Source: Acidobacteriaceae bacterium (lineage in GTDB: Bacteria > Acidobacteriota > Terriglobia > Bryobacterales > Bryobacteraceae). From it: a DNA stretch of 64,000 nucleotides. Position 1 is the first letter of the stretch. Each line of letters starts with the position of its first letter. Location: positions 434,001 through 498,000 of the forward strand of contig JAFAYI010000024.1 of the NCBI GenBank assembly GCA_019240475.1, read 5' to 3'. Position numbers and translations under genes: made by a program. Under the pieces are notes generated by a model. That model ran no database searches. It had not been told where the DNA came from and saw only the letters and a program-made list of their open reading frames with translations. Below, one piece after another: positions 46,983 to 55,158 of the stretch.

Positions 46983-49049
46983 ATGCGCCGGCGCGCCTAC
47001 ACGCTTCTCTGGGTAGTGGTTTCGGTATTGGCGGCTCTGTGCGTCGGCGTGGTTGCTTCGAATCGCGGCGAGCCGGTGAACAGCTTGTGGCTGGTGGCCG
47101 CGGCGGCTTCTATTTTTCTGATCGGCTTCCGTTTTTACGCAAAATTCATCGCGGCCAAGGTGATGGCGCTCGACGACCGGCGGGCCACGCCGGCGGAGCG
47201 TTTTCGCGACGGACACGATTTCGAGCCAACCAACAAATGGATTCTTCTGGGCCATCATTTCGCCGCTATCGCGGGACCGGGCCCGCTGGTGGGGCCGACG
47301 TTGGCGGCGCAGTTCGGCTACCTGCCAGGCGCGCTGTGGATCTTGTTCGGAGCGGTGCTGGGCGGCGCGGTACAGGACTTCACGATTCTGTTTTGCTCCA
47401 TGCGGCGCGACGGCAAGACGCTGGGGCAGATGGCGCGCGAGGAGATCGGGCGGGTGGGCGGCTTCGTGTCGCTGATTACGGTGCTGATGATTATGGTTGT
47501 GCTGCTGGCCGTGGTGGGGCTGGTGGTGGTGAACGCGCTGAAAGGCAGTCCCTGGGGGACGTTCACGATCGCGATGACGCTGCCGATTGCGCTGTTCATG
47601 GGGTTGTACCTGCGGTACGCGCGGCCGGGAAAAGTGTTGGAGTGTTCGGCGATCGGGTTTGTGCTGGTGCTCGCAAGCATTTATGGAGGCAAGGCGATTG
47701 CGGCGGCGCCCGGTTGGGCGGCGTGGTTCACGTGGGGCGGCGTGGCGCTCACGTTCGCCATCATCGTTTATGGATTTTTGGCCAGCGTGCTTCCGGTGTG
47801 GCTATTGTTGGCCCCCCGCGATTATTTGAGTACGTTCGTGAAGCTGGGCGTGGTGATGGCGCTGGCGGTGGGAATTCTGTTCACGCATCCGCAATTGCAA
47901 TTGCCGCCTTTGACGCAGTTCACAAACGGAACGGGGCCGATATTCGCGGGCAAGGTGTTTCCGTTCTGTTTCATCACGATCGCATGCGGCGCGATTTCGG
48001 GCTTTCATGCGCTGATCTCCTCGGGCACCACTCCGAAGATGATCGCAAAGGAGTGGCACGCATGGCCGGTGGGCTACGGCGCGATGCTGCTCGAAGGCTT
48101 CGTGGCGATCATGGCGCTGGTGGCGGCAGCGTCGCTTACTCCGGGAGTGTTCTTCGCCGTAAACTCCCCGCCGGGGATTGTGGGGGCGGCGCCCCAGGCG
48201 GCGGCCGCGACGATCAGCGGCTGGGGATTCCCGGTCAGCGCGGACGCGATGGCGCAACTTGCGCGCGAGGCCGGCGAGCAGACGCTGTTTGGCAGGACGG
48301 GCGGGGCGCCTTCTCTCGCGCTGGGAATGGCTCAAATCTTTCAGAACGTGCTGCGATCGTCGGGCCTTTTGAGCTTCTGGTACCACTTCGCGATCATGTT
48401 CGAGGCCTTGTTCATCCTGACGATTATCGATGCGGGAACGCGCGTGGGGCGATTCATGCTGCAGGATCTGCTGGGGCATGTCTACAAACCGTTGGGACGA
48501 ATTGGATGGAAGCCGGGCGCGTTTGCCGCCAGCGCGGTGGTGGTGGCCGCGTGGGGATATTTTCTGTATCAGGGCGTGATCGATCCGCTGGGCGGCATCA
48601 ATTCGCTGTGGCCGCTGTTCGGGATTTCAAACCAATTGTTGAGCGCGATCGCGCTGTGCGTGGGAACAACAGTGATTCTGAAGACGCATCGCGCGCGGTA
48701 CATGTGGATTACGGCAGCGCCGCTTGCCTGGCTTGTGACGGTGACGTTTACGGCGGGAGTGGAGAAGATTTTTTCGCGCGAGCCGAGAATCGGATTCCTG
48801 GCGCATGCGGCGGCGCTCGATAATGCGATTGCGGCGGGGAAGATCGCGGCCGGGAAATTGGCCCAAACGCGCACGGTGATTTTCAACGAGCGCCTGGATG
48901 CTGCTGTCTGCGCGGCATTCCTGGCGCTGGTGACTATCGTGATGCTCGATTCCTTGCGCGTGTGGTACGGGCTGCTGCGGGGCACGCGGACGGCTGTCAG
49001 TTCCGAGACGCCGTTTGTGCCGTCGCAGTTGGGGGCGGAAAGCGTATGA
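46983..49049 (+). CDS. cstA: Carbon starvation protein CstA (pyruvate/peptide transporter)
   Basis: 688-aa polytopic transporter of the CstA family, known for uptake of pyruvate or peptides in starved cells. Evidence: '[20 protein letters not shown]', '[20 protein letters not shown]', '[20 protein letters not shown]', '[18 protein letters not shown]' and '[20 protein letters not shown]'. About 16-18 TM segments. Its stop overlaps the start of a YbdD/YjiX gene by 4 nt, the standard cstA partner. Confidence 0.94.
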   Translation: MRRRAYTLLWVVVSVLAALCVGVVASNRGEPVNSLWLVAAAASIFLIGFRFYAKFIAAKVMALDDRRATPAERFRDGHDFEPTNKWILLGHHFAAIAGPGPLVGPTLAAQFGYLPGALWILFGAVLGGAVQDFTILFCSMRRDGKTLGQMAREEIGRVGGFVSLITVLMIMVVLLAVVGLVVVNALKGSPWGTFTIAMTLPIALFMGLYLRYARPGKVLECSAIGFVLVLASIYGGKAIAAAPGWAAWFTWGGVALTFAIIVYGFLASVLPVWLLLAPRDYLSTFVKLGVVMALAVGILFTHPQLQLPPLTQFTNGTGPIFAGKVFPFCFITIACGAISGFHALISSGTTPKMIAKEWHAWPVGYGAMLLEGFVAIMALVAAASLTPGVFFAVNSPPGIVGAAPQAAAATISGWGFPVSADAMAQLAREAGEQTLFGRTGGAPSLALGMAQIFQNVLRSSGLLSFWYHFAIMFEALFILTIIDAGTRVGRFMLQDLLGHVYKPLGRIGWKPGAFAASAVVVAAWGYFLYQGVIDPLGGINSLWPLFGISNQLLSAIALCVGTTVILKTHRARYMWITAAPLAWLVTVTFTAGVEKIFSREPRIGFLAHAAALDNAIAAGKIAAGKLAQTRTVIFNERLDAAVCAAFLALVTIVMLDSLRVWYGLLRGTRTAVSSETPFVPSQLGAESV

Positions 49050-49222
49050 GAATCGCGAGGCGGATTTGGCGCTATTGCCGCGCGCTGGCCAGGGAGCTAT
49101 CGGATGAGAGCGGCTATGAGCGGCACTTGCGGCGCACGGGACGCCCTCATTCGGCTGCGGAGTGGAAGGCGTTTATCGATCGGCGTCTCGGGCGGAAGTA
49201 TCAGAACGCGAAGTGCTGCTAG
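49046..49222 (+). CDS. YbdD/YjiX family small protein, CstA partner
   Basis: 58-aa basic protein starting in the ATGA overlap with cstA. The sequence '[20 protein letters not shown]' and '[20 protein letters not shown]' ending in 'KYQNAKCC' fits the YbdD/YjiX (DUF466) pattern, including the paired C-terminal cysteines. This family is needed for CstA/BtsT activity. Its last 50 nt overlap the 3' end of the convergent sirohaem gene. The reading frame extends upstream, but the family start is this ATG. Confidence 0.9.
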   Translation: MRIARRIWRYCRALARELSDESGYERHLRRTGRPHSAAEWKAFIDRRLGRKYQNAKCC

Positions 49223-49781
49223 CGCGGTCGATCAGCGCGCGAATGCTTGCATGCGCGGCAACGGCGTCGCCTTTGCGCAGAAGGTCGAGCGCGTCCGAAT
49301 CGACGATGCGGTACCAGAGGTCGCGGCGGGCGGCGAAATCCGGAACGCGGGCGGCGATCTCCGGGCGCAGTTCTTTCAGCAGCGCGAGGAATTCACCGTG
49401 CTCGGGACCGATTTGCCGTTCGAGTTTCTGACGCAGCCGCGCGGCGAGCGCGGGGGCCGCGCCGTTGGTCGAGATCGCAATGGTCAGATCGCGTTGCCGG
49501 CATACCGCGCCGAAGGCAAAGCGGCAGTTGTTCGGGTCATCGATGGAGTTGCAGAGGATGTTGCGTTCTTCGCAGAGGCGGAAGATCTCGGAGTTATCGG
49601 GCAGGGCGGCGATGACGAGGAAGCGATCGGCGAGATCGGCGGGATCGCAAGCGGGCTGGTGTTCGACGCGGGCGCCGGCGGCGAGGAGTCCCTGGATCTT
49701 GAATGGGATCTCCGGATGATCTCCGACAACGAGGCATTTCTTGCCGGCGAGATCGAGAAAAATCGGATACTGAAAATTCAC
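49173..49781 (-). CDS. Precorrin-2 dehydrogenase / sirohydrochlorin ferrochelatase (single-domain)
   Basis: 202-aa NAD-dependent enzyme of the sirohaem pathway (CysG-N/MET8-like), which oxidises precorrin-2 and may insert iron. The N-terminus 'MNFQYPIFLDLAGKKCLVVG' and 'CEERNILCNSIDDPNNCRFA', then 'DLTIAISTNGAAPALAARLR', are the family marks; the Asp in 'NSIDDP' is the candidate catalytic residue. The C-terminal 50 residues are variable, and its 3' end overlaps ybdD by 50 nt. No cysG-type methyltransferase domain is fused. The start lies 20 nt from the divergent polA. Confidence 0.87.
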   Translation of the reverse strand: MNFQYPIFLDLAGKKCLVVGDHPEIPFKIQGLLAAGARVEHQPACDPADLADRFLVIAALPDNSEIFRLCEERNILCNSIDDPNNCRFAFGAVCRQRDLTIAISTNGAAPALAARLRQKLERQIGPEHGEFLALLKELRPEIAARVPDFAARRDLWYRIVDSDALDLLRKGDAVAAHASIRALIDRASSTSRSDTSARDADR

Positions 49782-49801
49782 TACCTTTTATTCTGAAGGT
49801 A

Positions 49802-52357
49802 TTGCCAGTTCCGCGACTGTTCCTCATCGATAGCTTTGGTTTCATCTTTCGCGCCTACCACGCACGGGCCCGCAGCGGAGCTCCGCCCATGCGGACCACG
49901 GCGGGGCTTTCAACCGAGGCGATCTACATCTTCCACAACATGCTGCGGAAGCTGATGACCAGCTTCAAGCCCGATTACATCGCGGCGATTTTCGAAAGCA
50001 GCGAACCGACGTTTCGCTCCGAGAGCTTCGCCGAGTACAAGGCGAATCGCACGGAGATGCCGCACGATTTAGGCGAGCAGATTCCGCACATCCGCCGGAT
50101 TCTGGAAGCGATGAACATCCCGGTGCTGGAGTTTCCCGGCTATGAAGCCGATGACGTGATCGGGGCCATCGCCTGCCGGGAGCAGTCGAAGGCGTGCGAA
50201 GTGGTGATCGTTTCGAGCGACAAAGACATGCTGCAGTTGGTGAACGAGCGCGTGTCGATGCTCAATCCCATGAAGGACGATGAATGGTACGACCCGGCGA
50301 AAGTCGAGCAATTCATGGGAGTGAAGGCGTCGCAGGTGGCGGATCTGCTGGCGCTCAAAGGCGATTCGGTGGATAACATACCGGGCGCGCCGGGCATCGG
50401 GGATAAAGGCGCGCGAGACCTGATCGCACGCTTTGGAAGCGTGGAGGCGACTCTCGAGCGGGCGGCGGAAGTGGAGCGCAAGATGTATCGCGAAAGCCTT
50501 CAGAACAATCGCGATCAGATTCTGTTGAGCAAACAGCTCGCCACGATTCAGACGAGTGTTCCGATTGAGTGGGACCTGGAAGCGCTCCGCGCGAAGGGGC
50601 CGAACAATTCGGGCCTGAAGGCGCTTTATAAAGAGCTGGAGTTCTTTAGCCTGTTGAAAGATCTGCCCCCGGAAGACGACAGCGCAACGCGGGACTACGG
50701 AAGGCTGGAAGACGCGGAGGCGATCGCAGAGTGGCTGAAGAAGCGGCCGGCGGATGCGCCTATCGCGATTGCGCTAGATGCGACGAACGCGTTCGTGGGG
50801 CTCTCGTATCGCGTGGGCGAAGGGCGGGCGGTTCCGCTGGCGTTGATAGGAGAGCTGCGGCCGATGCTCGAATCGGAGGCGGTTCCGAAGATTGCGCACG
50901 ATGCGAAGGCGCTGGCGCTCGGCTTGGAGCGATGGGGTGTTCGGGCGGCTGGGGTGAATGAAGACGCGATGCTCTATGCGTTTCTGCTGTGCGCCGATCC
51001 GGGAGGATGCTCGCCGGAAGCGCTGGCGGAGCGGTTCCTGGATCGTAAGCTAAACGCGGCCGCGGAGCAGGAGGCGGAAGCAACGCTGACGATCGCCGCG
51101 ATGCTGCGGCCCCAGGTGGAGCAGCAGAAACTGCAGAGCGTCTATCGAGAAATCGATCTGCCTCTGACGCCGGTGCTCGCGCGGATGGAATCGACGGGCA
51201 TTCGCGTCGATACCGGCGCGCTGGGCGAGCTTTCGACACGGCTGACGGAGCGCATCGAAAGGATCGCGCAGAAAGTTTACGACGAGGCCAAGCATCCGTT
51301 CAACATCAATTCGCCGCAGCAACTGGGCAAGGTGCTGTTTGAAGAAATGATGCTGCCGACGCCTGTCAAGTACGGCAAAGGCAAAGTGATTTCGACAGCC
51401 GCCGATGTACTGGAGAGCCTCGCGCCGGCGTATCCCGTGGCGCAACTGGTGCTCGATTACCGGCAGTTGACGAAGTTGAAGGGCACCTATATCGACGCGC
51501 TGCCGCAATTGATTCGCCCGGAGACGCAGCGCGTGCATACGACCTTCAATCAAGCGGGGGCGGCCACAGGAAGGCTGTCGTCATCGAATCCGAATCTGCA
51601 AAATATTCCGATCCGCACGGAAGAAGGGCGGGAGATTCGCGCGGCGTTCGTGCCGGCGCCGGGCTGGGACCTGGTGGTGGCGGACTATTCGCAGATCGAG
51701 CTGAGACTGCTGGCGCACATGTCGGGGGATCCGGTGCTGGTGGATTCGTTTACGCGGAACGAAGACATCCACACCCGCACGGCGGCGGAAGTGTTCAAGG
51801 TGAACCCGCTAATGGTGACGCCGGATATGCGGCGCTCGGCAAAAGCGGTGAATTTCGGAATCGTGTATGGGCAGACGCCGTTTGGCCTCGCGCAGCAGCT
51901 CTGCATCGATCGCAAGGAAGCCGAGCTTTACATACGGCGCTATTTCGAGCGCTATGCGGGCGTGAGGGAGTTCATCGATGAAACGATCGCGGAGGTTCGC
52001 AAGACGGGCGTCGCGAAGACGCTGCTGGGGCGGCGGCGGCCCATTCCGGATATGCAGAGCCGGAATCCGGCGGCACGGTCGTTTGCCGAACGAACGGCGG
52101 TGAATACGCCGCTGCAAGGCACGGCGGCAGACCTGATCAAGCTGGCGATGATACGGATAGCGCGGCTGCTGGACCAGCGCAAAATGCAATCGAGGATGCT
52201 GCTGCAGGTGCATGACGAGCTGGTATTTGAAGCGCCGCCCGGCGAAAGGGACGAATTGAAAAGCCTGGTGAAGAGCGAGATGGAAGGCGTGCATACATTG
52301 AACGTTCCATTGGTGGTGGATGTGGGAAGCGGGCCGAATTGGAGGGATGCGAAGTGA
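49802..52357 (+). CDS. polA: DNA polymerase I
   Basis: 851-aa DNA polymerase I. The 5' nuclease domain is intact ('RLFLIDSFGFIFRAYHARAR', 'DKDMLQLVNERVSMLNPMKD', 'GDSVDNIPGAPGIGDKGARD'). The 3'-5' exonuclease domain is degenerate: the first DxE is 'IALDATNAF' and the D of motif II is replaced, so proofreading is probably absent, as in many bacteria. Polymerase motifs are intact: 'VADYSQIELRLLAHMSGD' (A), 'SAKAVNFGIVYGQTPFG' (O helix) and 'QVHDELVFEAP' (C). Start is TTG 49802 preceded by GAAGG; the frame upstream is not protein-like. The cyclophilin gene overlaps the stop by 4 nt. Confidence 0.94.
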   Translation: MPVPRLFLIDSFGFIFRAYHARARSGAPPMRTTAGLSTEAIYIFHNMLRKLMTSFKPDYIAAIFESSEPTFRSESFAEYKANRTEMPHDLGEQIPHIRRILEAMNIPVLEFPGYEADDVIGAIACREQSKACEVVIVSSDKDMLQLVNERVSMLNPMKDDEWYDPAKVEQFMGVKASQVADLLALKGDSVDNIPGAPGIGDKGARDLIARFGSVEATLERAAEVERKMYRESLQNNRDQILLSKQLATIQTSVPIEWDLEALRAKGPNNSGLKALYKELEFFSLLKDLPPEDDSATRDYGRLEDAEAIAEWLKKRPADAPIAIALDATNAFVGLSYRVGEGRAVPLALIGELRPMLESEAVPKIAHDAKALALGLERWGVRAAGVNEDAMLYAFLLCADPGGCSPEALAERFLDRKLNAAAEQEAEATLTIAAMLRPQVEQQKLQSVYREIDLPLTPVLARMESTGIRVDTGALGELSTRLTERIERIAQKVYDEAKHPFNINSPQQLGKVLFEEMMLPTPVKYGKGKVISTAADVLESLAPAYPVAQLVLDYRQLTKLKGTYIDALPQLIRPETQRVHTTFNQAGAATGRLSSSNPNLQNIPIRTEEGREIRAAFVPAPGWDLVVADYSQIELRLLAHMSGDPVLVDSFTRNEDIHTRTAAEVFKVNPLMVTPDMRRSAKAVNFGIVYGQTPFGLAQQLCIDRKEAELYIRRYFERYAGVREFIDETIAEVRKTGVAKTLLGRRRPIPDMQSRNPAARSFAERTAVNTPLQGTAADLIKLAMIRIARLLDQRKMQSRMLLQVHDELVFEAPPGERDELKSLVKSEMEGVHTLNVPLVVDVGSGPNWRDAK

Positions 52358-52971
52358 GAGTGGGAATCGCGGCGTTGGCCGCGGCGGGGCTGCTGGCTTC
52401 CTGCGGCGGCAACAAGAGCGCGCAGATGGAGCAGGGGCCCGCGCAATATAGAGTACGGATGCAGACGACGAAGGGCGATGTGGTGATTCTGGCGCATCGC
52501 GATTGGTCGCCCGTGGGCTCGGATCATTTCTACGAATTGACCAAGACGCATTTCTATGATGGCAACCGGTTCTTCCGATGCCTGCCGGGGTTTGTGGTGC
52601 AGTGGGGCATCAACGGCGATCCCGACAAGAACAAGACCTGGCGCGAGATTGCGATTCGCGACGATCCTCCCAAGGTGAGCAACAAGACCGGAACGGTTGT
52701 GTTTGCGATGGCAGGGCCGAATTCGCGGACGACGCAGGTGTTCGTCAACCTGGGCGACAACAGCGCCGCGCTGGATCCGCAGGGTTTCACGCCCTTTGGC
52801 GAGGTCACGCAAGGAATGGAAAACATCGCCGGCGTGTTCATGGGATATGGCGAGGGACCGCCGAGCGGAGGCGGCCCGGATCAGGCGGCCATCGCGCAGA
52901 TTGGCGATCCGTACCTGGACGAGCACTTTCCAAAGCTGGACCGCATCAAGACGGCGCGGATCATTGAATGA
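52354..52971 (+). CDS. Lipoprotein peptidyl-prolyl cis-trans isomerase (cyclophilin type)
   Basis: 205-aa cyclophilin with a lipoprotein signal: 'AALAAAGLLASCGGNKS' puts the lipobox Cys at residue 17. Cyclophilin motifs are 'DHFYELTKTHFYDGNRFFRC' and 'FVVQWGINGDPDK', then 'GTVVFAMAGPNSRTTQVFVN' and 'DPQGFTPFGEVTQGMENIAG'. The GTG start overlaps the polA stop; the ribosome site GGAGGG (52341-52346) supports it. It assists protein folding at the envelope. ypdA overlaps its end by 4 nt. Confidence 0.9.
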   Translation: MRVGIAALAAAGLLASCGGNKSAQMEQGPAQYRVRMQTTKGDVVILAHRDWSPVGSDHFYELTKTHFYDGNRFFRCLPGFVVQWGINGDPDKNKTWREIAIRDDPPKVSNKTGTVVFAMAGPNSRTTQVFVNLGDNSAALDPQGFTPFGEVTQGMENIAGVFMGYGEGPPSGGGPDQAAIAQIGDPYLDEHFPKLDRIKTARIIE

Positions 52972-53966
52972 GCCGAAACGCGCAGATGGAATCTTTCGAG
53001 GTCGCAATCATCGGCGCCGGGCCTACGGGACTGGCGTGCGGTATCGAGATAAAGAAGCGCGGCCTCAATCCCGTTCTATTCGACAAAGGCTGCATCGTCA
53101 ACTCGATCTATCATTACCCGATCAACCTGGTTTTCTTTACGACGCCGGAGCTGCTGGAGATCGGCGATATTCCGATGACGTCTCTCAATGAGAAGCCTGG
53201 GCGGACGGAGGCGCTGAAATATTACCGGCGCGTGGCCGATCATTACAAGCTGAACGTGCACCAGTATGAGCGCGTGCTGGGGTTTGAGGGCGCAGATGGC
53301 GAGTTTACGCTACGCACCCAGTTGAGCACCGGCGAGGAGGCTGCCTACCGGGCGAAGAAGATCATTCTGGCGAGCGGCTATTATGATATTCCCAACCGGC
53401 TGAACGTGCCGGGCGAGAACCTCAGCAAGGTGATCCACTACTATCGCGAGGCGCATCCGTATTACGACCAGGACGTGCTGATTGTGGGCGCCAAGAATTC
53501 GGCTGCGATCGCGGCGCTGGAGCTGCATTGGACGGGCGCGCGGGTGACGCTGGTGCACCGCGGCGCCGGAATTTCGGCCAACGTGAAGTATTGGATTAAG
53601 CCAAACATCGAGAACCGCATCAAGAGCGGCGAAGTGAAGGCATACTTCCGCAGTCGCGTGAAAGAGATCAGGACGCACGAGGTGGCGCTAGAAACGCCGG
53701 AGGGCGAAGTAGCGGTGAAGAACGACTACGTTTTCGCCATGACCGGCTACCGGCCCGATTTCGAATTCATGGAAGAGCATGGGATTCATCTGGACGAAGC
53801 GACGTCGAAGCCGATCACCAATCCCGAGACGCTGGAGAGCGAACGTCGCGGCGTCTACCTGGCGGGCGTGATCGTGGCGGGAACGCACACCAACGAAATC
53901 TTTATCGAGAACGGGCGTTTCCACGGGAAAGTCATCGCCGAGGCGATCTCGACGAGCCTGGGCTAG
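52968..53966 (+). CDS. ypdA: YpdA/Bdr-type bacillithiol disulfide reductase
   Basis: 332-aa FAD/NADPH oxidoreductase related to thioredoxin reductase but without the redox CxxC. N-terminal FAD motif 'VAIIGAGPTGLACGIEIKKR', YpdA hallmarks 'KGCIVNSIYHYPINLVFFTT' and 'TPELLEIGDIPMTSLNEKPG', and NADPH motif 'DVLIVGAKNSAAIAALELHW'. The C-terminal 'RRGVYLAGVIVAGTHTNEIF' is also typical. Its role is to reduce bacillithiol disulfide. It fits with bshA at 37691. It may be co-translated with the cyclophilin gene (ATGA overlap). Confidence 0.93.
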   Translation: MSRNAQMESFEVAIIGAGPTGLACGIEIKKRGLNPVLFDKGCIVNSIYHYPINLVFFTTPELLEIGDIPMTSLNEKPGRTEALKYYRRVADHYKLNVHQYERVLGFEGADGEFTLRTQLSTGEEAAYRAKKIILASGYYDIPNRLNVPGENLSKVIHYYREAHPYYDQDVLIVGAKNSAAIAALELHWTGARVTLVHRGAGISANVKYWIKPNIENRIKSGEVKAYFRSRVKEIRTHEVALETPEGEVAVKNDYVFAMTGYRPDFEFMEEHGIHLDEATSKPITNPETLESERRGVYLAGVIVAGTHTNEIFIENGRFHGKVIAEAISTSLG

Positions 53967-55002
53967 AGGCGCTCCCAACCGATGTGTTCGAGTTTGGGCT
54001 CGAACAGGTCCGGGTGCAGCATCTCGGCGAAGATCTGGAGGGATTCCACCAGGCGCGGGCCGGGGCGGTTCATGAATTGGTTGCCATCGCAGAGGAAGGC
54101 ATTTCGATTGCGGACCGAGGTCAGCCGGTTCCAGCCGCCGCGTCGGGTGAGCCAATGCATCTCCGAGCGGGTCCGCGCAAGATCGAAGCCGCAAGGCAGG
54201 GCAATCAGGACGTCGGGATCCGACGAGAGCAGTTCGTCCCACGTCATCCATGGGAGTGCATGCCGGGCGCGCCGAACAGATTTTCGCCGCCAGCCATCTC
54301 GATCAACTCCGGGACCCAATTGCCGCCAGCCATGAGCGGCTCCAACCATTCGATGGCGGCGACGCGAGGCCTCGGGGCGCGGATGGGGGCGCGCCGGCGA
54401 ATGCTGTCCATGCGTTGCTCAAGAGAAGCCAGCAATTGTTCGCCACGTTCGGGTTGTCCCACAGCGGCGGCGATGCGCCGGATGTCTTGCCAGACATCGC
54501 TTAGCGAATACGGTTCGAGGGTGACGACTTGCGCGTCGATTCCGATCTCGACTCGCACGGCGCGTTCGACGTCCTCGAGGCTTACGGCACAAACCTTGCA
54601 CTGCGTCTGGGTGATGATGTGCGTCGGCCTTAGCTGGCGAATCAACGCGGAATCGACCTCGTAGATGCTGAGCGCGGAGGCGAGGCGCGCTTTGACTAGC
54701 GCGTCGATTTCGGCGCTGGAACCCGAAACTGGAATTGCGGGCCGGGTGCAGACAGGCAGGTTTAGGACCGTGGGCGGATAGTCGCACTCGTGAGAGCGGC
54801 CGATCTGGAAGCTTCCCAGACCTAAGGCGTGAATGATTTCGGTTGCGCTGGATAGCAGCGGCAGGATGCGAAGGGAATCAGATTTACTGCTACTTAGGAT
54901 ATTGCTCAGGGAATCTGGTTGGGTGGGCTGTGCTGTTGGGTAGTTAGAAGAAGTGTACAGGCTGGGGTGTCGTGCAGTGGGGTTCGGGTGCGGAGCAACC
55001 AC
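53963..55002 (-). pseudogene. Frameshifted corrinoid/iron-siderophore-type periplasmic binding protein (BtuF-like)
   Basis: Two reading frames on the minus strand make one BtuF-like protein. The first (54244-55002) has 'LLSSATEIIHALGLGSFQIG', 'RSHECDYPPTVLNLPVCTRP', 'QTQCKVCAVSLEDVE' and 'GGNWVPELIEMAGGENLFG' ending soon after 'APGMHSHG'; the second continues with 'WMTWDELLSSDPDVLIALPC' and 'GFDLARTRSEMHWLTRRGGW'. The join is at about 54247-54253, where a one-base deletion would explain the shift. No good start is seen before 'SLRILPLLSS' and no signal peptide, so this may be a cytosolic cobalamin-binding form. It is broken, unless the base is a sequencing error. Confidence 0.75.
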
Positions 55003-55158
55003 TAATTCCCTGAGCTGATCTCATTTACGTCTTCTTTAGAGCATCTCGGGCGCCAAATCGAAATTCGCCAATTTGTAGGCATTTATGCGAATGACCCCAC
55101 GGGACAGGCCCGCATTTTTTACCGATATGGAAGGATTAACCGGAATTCTTTTTAGACG

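Noticed and set aside
55098..55125. CGGG-N5-CCCG followed by a T run, terminator-like
   Set aside because: The stem is only 4 bp and no plus-strand gene ends there, so I did not call a terminator.
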